From Seminavis robusta (Eukaryota; Bacillariophyta; Bacillariophyceae; Naviculales; Naviculaceae), in contig CAICTM010000057.1 of assembly GCA_903772945.1 (NCBI GenBank), forward strand, positions 83,864 to 147,863: 64,000 nucleotides of DNA. Direction: 5' to 3'. Positions 19,980 through 30,475 of this stretch are shown piece by piece. The first letter of the stretch is position 1, and each line of letters opens with the position of its first letter. The position numbers were made by a program, and so were the translations under genes. The notes beneath the pieces were generated by a model that saw nothing but the letters and a program-made list of their open reading frames with translations, did no database searches and was not told the origin of the DNA.

Positions 19980-22130
19980 GGGATGCTCGGTTGAACGTCG
20001 TTGTTGTTGTTGCTGTTGTGAAGGAGGGAGGGGGGTTGTGAGGCCGAAGCCGTTGTGTTTCACTTATCTACTCAGAGTATATGTACTTCCATAAGTGGCA
20101 CGCACGTGGATGCGGTCATACTGCATGGGTGGTGTTGGTCTTGTTCGGATTGGAAATCGGATGGTCGCCGCGTTGGTCTTGTTCGGGACTGAGAGGTTCC
20201 TGAATTTGCCGGTGTGATGGTACGTTATGTGGACGTTAGCAATAACTTTCAGTTCCAATACTTAAGTAGTGGACTGGGCCTCGCTGAAGCCCTTCCTCAG
20301 GAACAGCGGTAGTCAGGCAGGTTGGGAGCCTTGTCGTGCCTCAGGAGTATCCAACACCTCCAGTATAGGCACCCAAACCAAGGACTTGGCCCTGTCAGTC
20401 AGACAGGAGGGCCAGCAGAGCTCTCTGCTGGGCCCTTTGGGCCAGCTCACCTCAGGAGCTGGGGGCCTTCGTTATTCAATCGTGCAGTGGCAGTCTGGGA
20501 ACAGTACTATCTGCTACCTCCTACTGCTTCTGCCCGGCCTCAACAGGATGGGCATCAACTGCTGCGGTATCAAAGGGGCTACAAGCTAATCAGGATCGGT
20601 CTCAATCTTTCATACTATTTTCTTAACTATGATGGAAAGGACGATCCTTTCTTGCTGCTTTGGCTGGAGATAAGCCAGCTGTGGGTGCTGGAGCTGTAGG
20701 CCCGCATAGCTGTTGGAGCTATCTCTGACGGGATCCAGAGTTCCAGAGCTCTCGCTCCTAGACTTTATTGGTTAGCTCGGGTGGCTCTGGGATGTCCAGG
20801 TTGGTCCAGGAGAATCGGTCATCGTCCAGCCGTTTCGGGATACAGTGCCGGTGGTACAATGAGTAAGGTTTTCAAAAAAAACTTTTACCCCAGCATCCAA
20901 ACTCCAGCTACTGGATCTGGCTACACTACTGGTACCTGGTACCTTGTACACGTACGAGTACATGTCCCGTTACCAGAACCGGCACAGCCCGAGGCGCAAA
21001 GCCAAGCAAAAATGAGGAAGCCAAAATAGATGCTGCTTTGGATAATGCCCAGAGCCCAGAGCCAGTTTGCATCGCAATGGCCGGCAAGCCAAGATGATTG
21101 AGATTCGATGATTCGATTCGATTCAGGATGGAGTTGTCTGATGGAAGTTCATTGAAGCAAGTGCCGAAGATATCACCTCCAGCCTCCAGCCAGAGCTACA
21201 ACTAGCTGCTGCCTAGTACGTGGTAGCAGAGACTACAACCAGGAGCTGGCCTAGTGAACTCTATTGCAGGCACACCCTGCAACTAGTACAACTAGATAGA
21301 TACCGGTGGTAGCAAGCCTGGAAAAGAACACTCTCGGTGGTGCTGCCGTGCTCCCCACTGCCCCAGCTACCCTGGACTTGCAGCGCCGCACTCCCCATCC
21401 ATCCATGATGCCTGCACCCATCATCCATGCATCTCGAACCGGCAAAAGAGGATGATGTTACGGCAAAAGATGGATGAAAAATAGGATGAGGTTCACTTCT
21501 TGCTTCGGAAAGCCATGGATGCTCAAAGACTTGCTCATTCATGGATGCTCAAAGACTTCCTTATTCTTGGTCGCTCGTAGAAGTACAGTACGGAATCTTA
21601 ATTCTTGCCGGGCATGACTGGCGACATTGCACCTTACTGAGGCTTAATTAATTCATGACCATGGGTCATTGGTAAAGTTAAAATTGCCGTAAAGCACATC
21701 CAAATGTTAATTCTAAAGTGACCTCTCCTTTCGGATTTAATTAGCGCTAACGCGGCTTTACAACTGCGCGATACCTTTGAGGGGGGGGAACGGATTCTGA
21801 TGAAGGGAAATAAAGAATAGTCATTCTTGAAGATGAAGCGTCACTGATGTTAAGTAAAATAGTTACTAGAGTCTTGGTGGCCGAATGGTTCAGCGATGGT
21901 GACTAAGTGACCACAGTACTCAAATCGTAGAATTGTTTGGTGGCTTAAGTCTCGGACATTGCGTGATGGATGCTTCTCTCGCACTCACTCCAAGAATGAA
22001 AGAAGGCTTTTGCCTGGTCAGGTCAACAGGTCAACCAACAAAGCTTGGTGGTGTTTTTGGCTGGAACAACAACGACAAGTGAGGTCAAAAGTCAAGGCAA
22101 TCTCAGCATATCCATCCCAAAAGTACCTTT
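19980..22130. other. Intergenic 2.1 kb, no gene recognised
   Basis: ORFs at 20269-20700 lack domains. GC-rich foldbacks occur near 20395-20455 (CCTGTCAGTCAGACAGGAGG and GAGCTCTCTGCTGGGCCC words). A tRNA-like A-box word, TGGCCGAATGG, occurs at about 21887 but no cloverleaf could be completed. A G run lies at 21781-21788. This is upstream of the SR-rich gene. Confidence 0.35.
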
Positions 22131-25100
22131 ATGGCCGGGTTGGAAGAGAGTGTAAGCATCTTGATTCATAGCAAGAAGCACCATGACAATACGGCACTTT
22201 TAGTGGAGACCTCAGAGAGTGGCAGCAGTAGCAGTAGTGGCGGGAGGATGATGGCTGGGAAGAATGGTTCATCAGCACCAGAAGTCCAAGACGCCACAAC
22301 AACAACAACCAGCAACAGGAATCCTCCTGGAGAACAACCCCCCATGACTGGTAGCTGGAATAGTCGTGGGTCAGTCGAGAAGGGAAAGCGAGAGGAAGAA
22401 AAGGAGACACTACAAGCTAACGATGGAAACAATTCAGGTTCCGTTGCTGTCCCAGGAAGAGCTACCGGTAGCAGAAACAGATCCAGTAGAGGCGTGGATT
22501 TACCAAAGGGTAAGTTGACCCTGTAGTAGGCAGGGGTATCCATTATCATCACTGTATATGTTTCTTAAAGTGAGAATCAAATCACAAATCACCTTTCTCA
22601 CGCCAATACAACACTGGTTCTGTTCGCTTTTCACTTTTTGTGCATTGTCTTGCTTCCTGGCTTGCAGATCCATTATTGGGAGATCCCCTAAAGTACAGAC
22701 TCCATCGAAGCAAAACAGACACCAGTATCTCCATCACCACTACTAGTATGGAAGACGACGTGGAGGAGGAGCAAGACAATGGTGAAAGAGACTCTTCCAA
22801 ACGAGCCATTCTCAACACGTCCTCGTCCACAGCTCGCCGCGCCTTTTCTCTAGCATCAACGACATCGACTGTGGAAGGTTCTATACGGTCCATTAGGTCC
22901 CGGAGTAGCCTCAGTAAAGGCAGTCTGAGGAGTATACAGGGGAATAGCTTTCGCAAAAAGATCATTGTAGGGAGTTTGCCGAGGCACTCCAGGAGGAACA
23001 AGAAGCAAAAGAAACCCTTGGAAATGACATGGTTACGGGATACCCTTAGCTTGAATTCCAGTACACACAGCGACTACATGATCAAAATGGAATCCGACGA
23101 TGAAGGTGCCGGCAGTGGCTCCGAGGCCGAGTTTGGAGGCCCCAACAGTGGGCTGGGCTCGGCACTGGATCTCGGCGCCTCGGCGGGCAGCAGTGATACC
23201 AAAGACAGAACTACTACACGTACTATTGGACGACGAGGAAGTAGTGGCAGTTGCGGCAGCCATATCCGAACCAGGTCTTCACCGGCTTGTCTAGCCTGTT
23301 TGCAGGAAGACGAGCTAGAGCCTGACATGCCTCCACCGAGGCTCCCGTTGCCGACCATTGCACCCAGCATTGGTGGTAGCGACTCGGACGTTTCGTCCGT
23401 AGGAGACGATGAAGTAGTAGTTCCGCCAGAAGAGACTTTGATCAAGGATACTTCACACGACGACGAGGCCCAAGAAACAGCAGCTCATCATGCCAACAAG
23501 ACAACAGAAGAAGAACATGACGAGCATCATCAGGCACCCATCAAGTTGATCACGGTCACCATTCCAGTGACGGACCTTCCGCCACCGCCGCCGAGGGACT
23601 CTCCCTCGCCAAAGGGCTCACCACAGCTCTCACCACGAAGCATTGCGGGTCGCTCCACCAAGACAGCAAGTGTTGCGAGTCGTTCCAAAGCAAGCGATCG
23701 ATGGGGAAAGGACGACAAGTCCTCCTGTCAGCAACACAAGCGCAATGCTCCTCCTGCGCGGGAAAAGTCGGATGCTCCCTTTGCCAGAAGCATGACTTCG
23801 CCGGTGCAGAAAGCGGCAGCAGACTCGCCAGTGGCGCCCTTTCGACGTACTAGCACCACCACGGTCGACGTACCCGAAAGCGCTCGTCGTCGCGCTTCAA
23901 CATCGGGACCACCCGTGAGAGACCAAAGAGGAAAGGGGCGTGAAGATCATGTTGCCCCAAGACGTGAAAACCTTCCTGAGAGGACTCCTGATAGGCGCAG
24001 AAGAAAGGATGAATCGCCTCTTTATCCTCGTTTGGACGGTGCTCGGCGTCAGAGCTCACCTGCTCATCTTGATGTGCTTCGTGCTGCGGAGCTGCCACCA
24101 GTATCTCCTCCAGAAAACATTCACATTCCGTTGACCGGCCCTGATTCATCGCCGCCGCCCCCAACGGAACGTGGTCGATCTCCACCGTCACCGCCACGAG
24201 AGAGGGTGATCCCAATAGTAGGACCTGCCGTCGACAATGGCGAAAGGCCCCCGGTCCATGACCGCCACCAGCCAAGACGACTGGATCGCTCTCCACCAAG
24301 GCGCATATCAAGCGGGGGATGGGCCCCTGGTTGGGATACTGGCAGACGCAGGGACCAATCACCGCCAAGGTGGGAACCGCCAAGAGATCGTTCACCGCCA
24401 AGATGGGACCGGAGGGATCGCTCACCACCCAGGTGGGATCCCAGGGACAGGTCTCCGCCCAGGCGAGATCACCCTTACCACCACCGGCGCTACAGTTCTG
24501 AACCATACGATAGGTCCGTGTACAACAGGAATGACTATGATGACAGGATGCGCTATGAAAGGGAACTCCCGGTCAGGCATCCAGAGCATTCGGATGATTA
24601 CTACTACGACCCGCCACCGCGCGGTCTGCGAGATTCTGGAAGGATTCCCCCTATGGTGCGCCGTGATGGAGACTATTATCGCGACGAACCGGAGCCCTAT
24701 CGCTTCACTCCGCCAGGCCATTCGGAAGTCTATGTCCGATCAAGAGATGATGGCAGATCTCCCATGGAGTACGATCGGTCTCCACCAGCGTATCCGGATG
24801 AAGAACCGAGCTATTCAGACAGGAGAGGGCCGCGGCACTCTCCGAGTGGTTACAACCGCCACGATCGTCCCAGTGACGATCCAGCGTATGATGCCTACCC
24901 TGGCTCTCCTCCATTCCAGGGAAGAGTCCGCAACCCGCCTCGCCGTGATGATTCGCTCAGAGAGGACCATCGCCGAAGATCTCTAAACCCTCCTCCGCCC
25001 CCACCACCACCGCCACGTGAGTCTCCGCGAGGCCTGGTGCCGAGCAGTAGCACTCTAAAATACCGTGATCACGAAATGTTAGACGAGAAGCTCAAGCTGA

Positions 25101-25531
25101 ACGGCGGAAGCCTTTCCGGACGCTCATCCGTTGGAGTTCGTGACGAACCAATCTCGGTGGAAATTGCACCTGGAGTTCGTGTGCCACTTCGTAGAACCCA
25201 TGAAACCATGCGAGCGATTGCAAAAGACTATTACCAAGAAGCTTCCTGCTTTGGCTGCTCCATTGACATTTTTTGCATTGCTGATGTGAGTTACGTGATC
25301 TGTCCAAAGTGCAAAATCATCAGCCCCGTAAGCGGTGAGTATTTCGAAGGACGCAAGCTCAAGAGGTATGGGTTGGGCCTCGGATTCACCTGTGAGAGTC
25401 TCTTCAAGATGCAAAACGAAATCCTGCAAGATCGCACCAAGTATGACGAGGACAAGCAACCCAAACAGCAGGACGCCCCCAAGTTTACTTACCAGCGACG
25501 TCCACCACCACCCAGGTTGAGTCAGTACTGA
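22131..25531 (+). CDS. Ser/Arg/Pro-rich protein with C-terminal zinc-ribbon-like domain, two exons
   Basis: Exons 22131-22509 and 22668-25531 join in frame (Pro-Lys then Asp-Pro-Leu) to about 1,080 residues; the intron is GTAAGT...TTGCAG. Most of the protein is disordered: Ser-rich acidic, then Pro/Arg-rich with at least four RDRSPPR(W/R)D-type repeats (about 24375-24470) and further RS/Tyr-Asp-rich sequence. The last ~140 residues form the only folded-looking part, with ISVEIAPGVRVPLR, then CFGCSIDIFCIADVSYVICPKCKII, whose paired CxxC and CPxC suggest a zinc ribbon. A similar C-terminal module is recalled in other diatom hypothetical proteins, unnamed. The RS repeats suggest an RNA-processing or nuclear-speckle role, which is inference only. 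Confidence 0.7.
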
Positions 25532-25989
25532 CTTCTTCCAAGACACAAACATTCATAGAACCACTAATAATATAAACTGCACAAAGTATAACCCTTGCTG
25601 GTGATAGTAGTTTATGGGTGAAGAAGGAAATGAGACAAGCTCAGTTCAACTTTTGTGCGGTTGGCAGGTGGACATCAATGCACTCAATCCCAAGAGGCGG
25701 ACATGAATGACAAAGCCAGAACTCAATCCCAGACTTGTGATAGATGTTGCGATCTAGCTAGCTGGTTGTAGACCTTGGTAGTTTGCTATTTAGGTGTTCT
25801 AGCTAGGAGATGTTGTCACTGGTAGCTTGGGCTGTCCACCAGCCCAATGCTCCTCAGGTGGCTGCTTCTGGTAGCATTTATGGCAATCAATGCGACCAGA
25901 AAGTGGACATATTCAAATAAATAAATCTAGACAGGGATTCATTCTCTGCCATGCTGCAAAGCACACAGCTGCAACTCCACAACAACCGT
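25532..25989. other. Intergenic, convergent 3' ends
   Basis: About 460 bases between the SR-rich gene and the DoxX-like gene. No coding signal on either strand. Confidence 0.4.
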
Positions 25990-26394
25990 CTACTCGTCCT
26001 TCTTGCCATCACTAGTATTGGATTGTTCCTTGTTCTTTACAAAATAGGCAGCCAACAAAGCCAAGTAAATGGCGGGAGGAAGCGCTGCTGCAGCACCCTC
26101 CGCAACAGCGTGGCCATACATGGCACAGAGCGGTGGAATGGACAATCCTACAACGGCAAGATCATGCGGCATTGGCCCATAGCCCCACAAGCTCAAAGCT
26201 GCCATCATTTTGCCGGCACCCAGCATGGTAAGAAAAGTAGACAGAGGCAGGATTCCTTCGATAAACACATTTGCCACGGCCGACATTTGAGGGTCGGCTG
26301 GGATAACTTGCAGGCCCATGGCCAGAATCGCGGCGCCCGACAAGAGCGGCATGGATGCGACGCCACGGAGGAATGTGCTGGCTTGAATAGACAT
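25990..26394 (-). CDS. DoxX-like small multipass membrane protein
   Basis: 134 residues from an ATG, with four predicted membrane helices: roughly 15-33, 40-62, 75-95 and 100-120. The loop LGAGKMMAALSLWGYGPMP between helices 2 and 3 has the G-x-x-K and aromatic/Pro arrangement of DoxX/DoxX-like proteins, and the C-terminus is a charged tail (KNKEQ...KKDE). DoxX-like proteins are small membrane proteins with a loosely defined redox or quinone-related role. The opposite-strand frame at 25951-26481 shows no domain. It is divergent from the Myb-like gene, with only ~140 bp between starts. Confidence 0.6.
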   Translation of the reverse strand: MSIQASTFLRGVASMPLLSGAAILAMGLQVIPADPQMSAVANVFIEGILPLSTFLTMLGAGKMMAALSLWGYGPMPHDLAVVGLSIPPLCAMYGHAVAEGAAAALPPAIYLALLAAYFVKNKEQSNTSDGKKDE

Positions 26395-26535
26395 GATAAT
26401 GCTGCTCTACGTTGGGACTTGATCGAGGGGGGCTTTTGGAAGAATGGAAGCCTATCAATGAACCTTGCTTTGCGCTTGTAGAAGGATGAAAGCAATGGTA
26501 CTACTGTAATACATCAGATTCCTTATTGTAGAGTA
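26395..26535. promoter_or_regulatory. Compact bidirectional promoter region
   Basis: 141 bp separate the ATGs of the minus-strand DoxX-like gene and the + strand Myb-like gene, so both promoters must be here unless the Myb-like gene starts at a downstream ATG such as 26671. Confidence 0.35.
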
Positions 26536-28812
26536 ATGCACAAGATGAACAACGCTGTTGTTACATGTCCCGGTATCTGTGAGGACGCCTTTGGATCTTC
26601 GTCCTTCAGAACCACCAGCAACGACAGACAACCATGCGCTTTCAGGATTCTTTTGAAGCCATCAGAGCTGATGTCTGGCCTCGTTCAACGCTTTCGGCGT
26701 GTCCAAAATGCAAACAGCGACCCTCTCCACCACAACAACACGGCCGCCATGCAAGCAAGGCGCAAGGCAATGAATAACCGAACCAATGCTGCCGCTCGAA
26801 AGCAGCCACCGCCACGGCGCCCTTTGGGCATTGCTGCTCTGGGAAAAGGAGCAAGAGGAACAGCCGCAAGCATCAATGCCACCAGCGATGGGGGTAAAGG
26901 CAAACTTGCGTCTCGTCTCAAACAAAAGCTGGCCTACAATCGACAATTGCAACAAACGATACTGACGGCCTTGAAGGACATGACTCAGCAAATGGGCGAC
27001 AATCGACGCACCGCATCAAACATAACACAGCAGTTGTATTTGGTGACAGAAGGGAAGGGAAAAGAAACAACTCTGACAAATAGTGAAGCTTCTAGTGGTG
27101 CAGTAGCAGCGGAAGAAGCCAACACTGCTGAAGAAGGAGCTACAAAACAAGGTGGTAAGAAAAAGTCAGTAAAGACCACAAAGATAAAAGAAAAGGCATC
27201 CAAAAAACGGGCCAAACAGAAGGAAGAGTCTGCTTTGGCCCCACTGTTTCCTACTCAAGATGTGGCCACTGTGCGAGACTTTTTCCAGAAAGTAATTGCT
27301 GAAGGAAAAGACACGGTTGGTCCAGAAAAGAACATTGTTGAGGAAGCCAAAAAACATTCTCGGATGACTGCGGCCCGATTGCTGGCTAGATGGGACTGCG
27401 ATATTGAAAAGAAAAGACCGTGGAATCGAGCCTTCTTTTCAGATCCCATGGGTACACAGCCAAAACCAAATCCAGATACGCTGAAACGGCGACGGATTCG
27501 GTCTCATGTGCCTTGCTTTGACCATACATCACCTCGCTGGACCAAACAGGAATCCAAGCTAGTTCTGGAAGCTTGTGCCAATGGCGGAGACGACGATTCA
27601 TCATCGTCACTTCCAAAAGAGAATCATGCAAATGCCACGGTTGTTGCCACCGCCACCGCAATCGTTGATGCTGCGGTCCATGAAACCATCCATGCAGCTG
27701 CCACGCCGGGCAAAGATCATGGAGGTGAAGACGATGACATGGGTGCCATGACTAGAGAATCCGAAACAGAGCCAGATATTGACTTTGGCAAAGTTGCTCA
27801 ACATGTCAATGAATGTCGTAAAGCGGATTCAGATCGTCCATATCGGTTGTCCAGAACCGCGGAAGAATGCCGGGTACACTACCAGCGGTTGCAATGCGAG
27901 CAGCAGCCAAGTCTATCCAAGGCGGAAGTGGCTTTGGTGGTACAGCAAGTAGAGGAACAGCAAACTGTTGCCAACACTACTGGTAATACCACCACAACCC
28001 AACCGACCATCATCAACTGGCAGGACATTGCGGAAAAGATTGGCAGGGACCGCAGTCCTTGGCAATGCTTTGTCGCATATCGCAAGTACCAAACCAAACA
28101 ATTGACTGCAGTTTGGACACCCACTCAAGATGAGCTGCTCCTCAAGTACTTGGCCGCTCAGGGACCGCAGTTTGTGCTGGATGTGGCAGCCGCCGAAGAC
28201 ATGTCACGACGGTTGTTTCCCGACAAGACCAGCACTCAAATTTTCTTGCGTGCAAACTTGTCACTGGTCAACCCCAAACTCGAACAGGGACCCTGGTCCA
28301 TCCAAGAGGAACGAAAGCTGGTCCTGTGTCGCAAAATTTATCAAAAGGCACCGCATCTGGTCCCTGGGCACTTTCCTCATCGATCGGCACGGGGTGTTCG
28401 GGAGAAATGGAGTCGATGCCTGGATCCAGCGTATACCAAGAGACGACCCTTTTCGGAAGAGGATGATAAGCGTCTGCGGCAAGCTGTGCAGGAAGCATTG
28501 AAAAATGGTGGCAGCATCTCCTGGAGCGAATTGACCAAAAAACATTTCCCTGATCGGAGACCTGAGATTCTGAGGACACGTTGGCTCCAAGAATTGGCTT
28601 CGGATGCAGATCTCTTGCTCAAAATCAAGAACGAAGTGGCAGCTCGACAAGAACTGGAACTACTGGCCAGAAGCAGTACTGGGGTTGAAGACGGCAGCAG
28701 CAATGAGCCATCGGAAACTGATCTGAGCGATTTTGTGCTGCAGCTGGTCCCAGAGAAAAAGCAACCCAAAGGTTCGGCCAAGAGAAAGAGGCCAGCCAAA
28801 AAGAAATCTTAG
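26536..28812 (+). CDS. SNAPc subunit 4-like Myb-repeat protein
   Basis: 758 residues in one exon. An Ala/Lys/Gln-rich N-terminal region is followed by Myb/SANT-type segments. These begin SPRWTKQESKLVLEA (about 331), with WQDIAEKIGRDRSPWQCFVAYRKY (about 493-516), VWTPTQDELLLKYL (about 525), GPWSIQEERKLVLCRKIYQ (about 584, ending REKWSRCLDP) and RRPFSEEDDKRLRQAV (about 636, ending LRTRWLQEL). The R-x-RS-x-x-QC signature between repeats and the array of more than four repeats resemble SNAPC4, which binds the proximal sequence element of snRNA promoters; a general multi-Myb factor is the alternative. The C-terminus is Lys-rich (AKRKRPAKKKS), a likely nuclear signal. A start at the ATG at 26671 (MSGLVQRF) is also plausible. 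Confidence 0.65.
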   Translation: MHKMNNAVVTCPGICEDAFGSSSFRTTSNDRQPCAFRILLKPSELMSGLVQRFRRVQNANSDPLHHNNTAAMQARRKAMNNRTNAAARKQPPPRRPLGIAALGKGARGTAASINATSDGGKGKLASRLKQKLAYNRQLQQTILTALKDMTQQMGDNRRTASNITQQLYLVTEGKGKETTLTNSEASSGAVAAEEANTAEEGATKQGGKKKSVKTTKIKEKASKKRAKQKEESALAPLFPTQDVATVRDFFQKVIAEGKDTVGPEKNIVEEAKKHSRMTAARLLARWDCDIEKKRPWNRAFFSDPMGTQPKPNPDTLKRRRIRSHVPCFDHTSPRWTKQESKLVLEACANGGDDDSSSSLPKENHANATVVATATAIVDAAVHETIHAAATPGKDHGGEDDDMGAMTRESETEPDIDFGKVAQHVNECRKADSDRPYRLSRTAEECRVHYQRLQCEQQPSLSKAEVALVVQQVEEQQTVANTTGNTTTTQPTIINWQDIAEKIGRDRSPWQCFVAYRKYQTKQLTAVWTPTQDELLLKYLAAQGPQFVLDVAAAEDMSRRLFPDKTSTQIFLRANLSLVNPKLEQGPWSIQEERKLVLCRKIYQKAPHLVPGHFPHRSARGVREKWSRCLDPAYTKRRPFSEEDDKRLRQAVQEALKNGGSISWSELTKKHFPDRRPEILRTRWLQELASDADLLLKIKNEVAARQELELLARSSTGVEDGSSNEPSETDLSDFVLQLVPEKKQPKGSAKRKRPAKKKS

Positions 28813-28961
28813 TCCACCAACTCTGCTGTTTTGATATTTCATTGGCATCGGTCGCGACCATCCATCCAAGTTGGTGTTCTCTCGCGCAATGGAAAGAAGC
28901 AACAAGCAAGAAAGATTTCCGTCATTTGTTCATGACATAGTTAAACATCAAACCTCTCCCA

Positions 28962-29759
28962 ATGATGAGCACTCTACATCGATGGACAGCTTCCTTGGCT
29001 CTTCTCGCCATTTCTCTCGGCCAGCAGACCATTAGCATCCAGTCGTTCACTGCTCCTTCCTCTTGTGGCAGCGCTCACCATCATCAGAATGGCTGCCGTT
29101 CCGCATCGGCACTTTATCTGTCTACTACCAACCCCAATGTTCGATTCTTAGGCAAAGGTTCTCACGCCGTGGTTCGACCGGGGACAGTCATGGTTGCTCC
29201 ACAGGACGAGTTCCATCATTTTTACCGTCAAGCTGCCATTTTCATTTATGCCATGGGAGAAGATGAAGATACTGATGAGGGCAGATATATGATCCGAGGA
29301 GCCATTTTGGATCACCCAACTCCATTTACGTTGGGTGAAATGGCCGATTCTTCTTTATTGGAAGGCATCAAGGATAATCCAATGGCGGAGAACCTCATCC
29401 ATCGTGGAGGTGACAAAGGTGGTGATAACGTATTTATGCTGCACAATCAACCCGAAATTGGAGATGGCGACATGATTGGTACCTCGGGGGTCTTCCAGGG
29501 AGGCCTGCAAGAAGCACTCGAAGCGTGTAAGCAGGGAAAGGCCAAACCAGAAGATTTCAAGTTCTTTTTCAATTTTTGTCAATGGACAGAAGAAGAACTA
29601 GAGAGTATGTTGGATGACGACCCATGGATTGCTGTCGAAGTGCCAGCCGACTATGTTTTGAGTGCAGAATGGGATCGCTCGGACTGTTGGAAGCAGCTGA
29701 GAAATGCATTACGAGGAGATGCAGACGACGACGATGCAGAAGAAGATCCATATGAGTAG
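28962..29759 (+). CDS. YqgE/AlgH (UPF0301)-family protein with plastid-type presequence
   Basis: 265 residues starting MMSTLHRW. A hydrophobic signal (about 8-25) ends in SIQSFTAPSS, which fits the diatom plastid motif with Phe right after cleavage, so import into the plastid is inferred. The mature part has family features: LGKGSHAVVRPGTVMVAPQDEF near the start, IHRGGDKGGDNVFMLH (about 146-161, the RGGPV region), FQGGL, and FFFNFCQWTEEELESML with DPWIAV, equivalent to the G-W-x-x-x-QLE region and following Trp of YqgE. The molecular role of the family is unknown. The acidic tail (DADDDDAEEDPYE) is partly duplicated just downstream. It lies 150 bp after the Myb-like gene on the same strand. 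Confidence 0.8.
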   Translation: MMSTLHRWTASLALLAISLGQQTISIQSFTAPSSCGSAHHHQNGCRSASALYLSTTNPNVRFLGKGSHAVVRPGTVMVAPQDEFHHFYRQAAIFIYAMGEDEDTDEGRYMIRGAILDHPTPFTLGEMADSSLLEGIKDNPMAENLIHRGGDKGGDNVFMLHNQPEIGDGDMIGTSGVFQGGLQEALEACKQGKAKPEDFKFFFNFCQWTEEELESMLDDDPWIAVEVPADYVLSAEWDRSDCWKQLRNALRGDADDDDAEEDPYE

Positions 29760-29880
29760 CAGCTTCGTTCGAGCTACCATACCGTAAGAGACTGTGAATC
29801 TATCTGAACAAAAAAGTCGCTGACGATTCAGAAGAAGATCGATATGAGTAGCAGCTTCGTTCGAGCTACCATACCGCTCG
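29736..29880. repeat. Direct repeat of ~47 bp at the end of the YqgE-like gene
   Basis: The segment CAGAAGAAGATCCATATGAG through ACCATACCG occurs at about 29739-29786 and again, with one or two changes, at about 29829-29876. The first copy includes the last codons and TAG stop; the second is in the 3' UTR. Confidence 0.85.
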
Positions 29881-30475
29881 GGAATCGAATCATTCAATCA
29901 AAGTAGAGACCCTGATCAAATTGGCGCATATTCGATTCGAAATCGACCTGTCCCAGGTACATCGTCGCCGGGATGGTACAGCATACGGTACATGTGCCGG
30001 TAGTCAGTTACAACACGTTGCCTATCGGTGTTGCCCAGGGAGCCCCAGCTTCCTCTGCCATCTGCCTCGGTCTCACTCGTTAGTACATGTAGTTCAAATT
30101 GCTACTGAATGTGAACAATTGCTCGCGGGTTGCTTTCAGCATGCGGTGAGCATACGGATATCAAAGGCCGACAGGATCCGAGAGCCCTGCATTTGCTTCC
30201 AGAGTTAGATGACAGATCGCAAACAGTAACTGATTTCCTCGTTGAAAGAGCACAACAAGAATCAATGACTAAAAGCTAGAAGTGCCATAGTTTTTTGAGG
30301 GCCATGCTCACTCACAGAAGGCTGGGTCACTACTAGCTAGAAATCACAGGACAGAATGATGACAGCAGCCGTCGAAATAACCTTTCTAGCTGGGGCAGTG
30401 CTAGGTGCTTGCTGGGCGGCATTCATCATAGCAAAAAGAAGTGAAGTTACATAATATTATGAACATAGGAAAATA
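29881..30475. other. Intergenic, one tiny candidate ORF
   Basis: No established gene. GTAC-rich words (GGTACAGCATACGGTACATG) lie near 29972. A 32-codon membrane-like ORF is listed separately. Confidence 0.35.
30356..30454 (+). CDS. Candidate 32-residue single-membrane-span peptide
   Basis: The ORF begins MMTAAVEITFLAGAVLGACW and continues AAFIIAK before a short polar tail and TAA. It has a short acidic N-terminus, one ~20-residue hydrophobic segment with small residues, then positive charges. The layout recalls small photosynthetic or respiratory subunits, but no family is matched and it has no targeting sequence. It overlaps nothing and lies just beyond the 3' end of the giant minus-strand gene. 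ORFs of this size arise by chance, so confidence is low. Confidence 0.15.
   Translation: MMTAAVEITFLAGAVLGACWAAFIIAKRSEVT

Noticed and set aside
20269-20699. Two overlapping ORFs of 106-125 codons
   Set aside because: No domain, in a GC-rich foldback region; no sign of splicing partners.
21870-21960. tRNA-like sequence with A-box TGGCCGAATGG
   Set aside because: The D-arm start looks right, but no matching acceptor stem, seven-base anticodon loop or GGTTCGA-type T-arm could be completed, so it is at most a decayed tRNA or SINE fragment.
25951-26481. 176-codon + strand ORF
   Set aside because: It is antisense to the DoxX-like gene, whose four membrane spans and motif make the minus strand the coding one.
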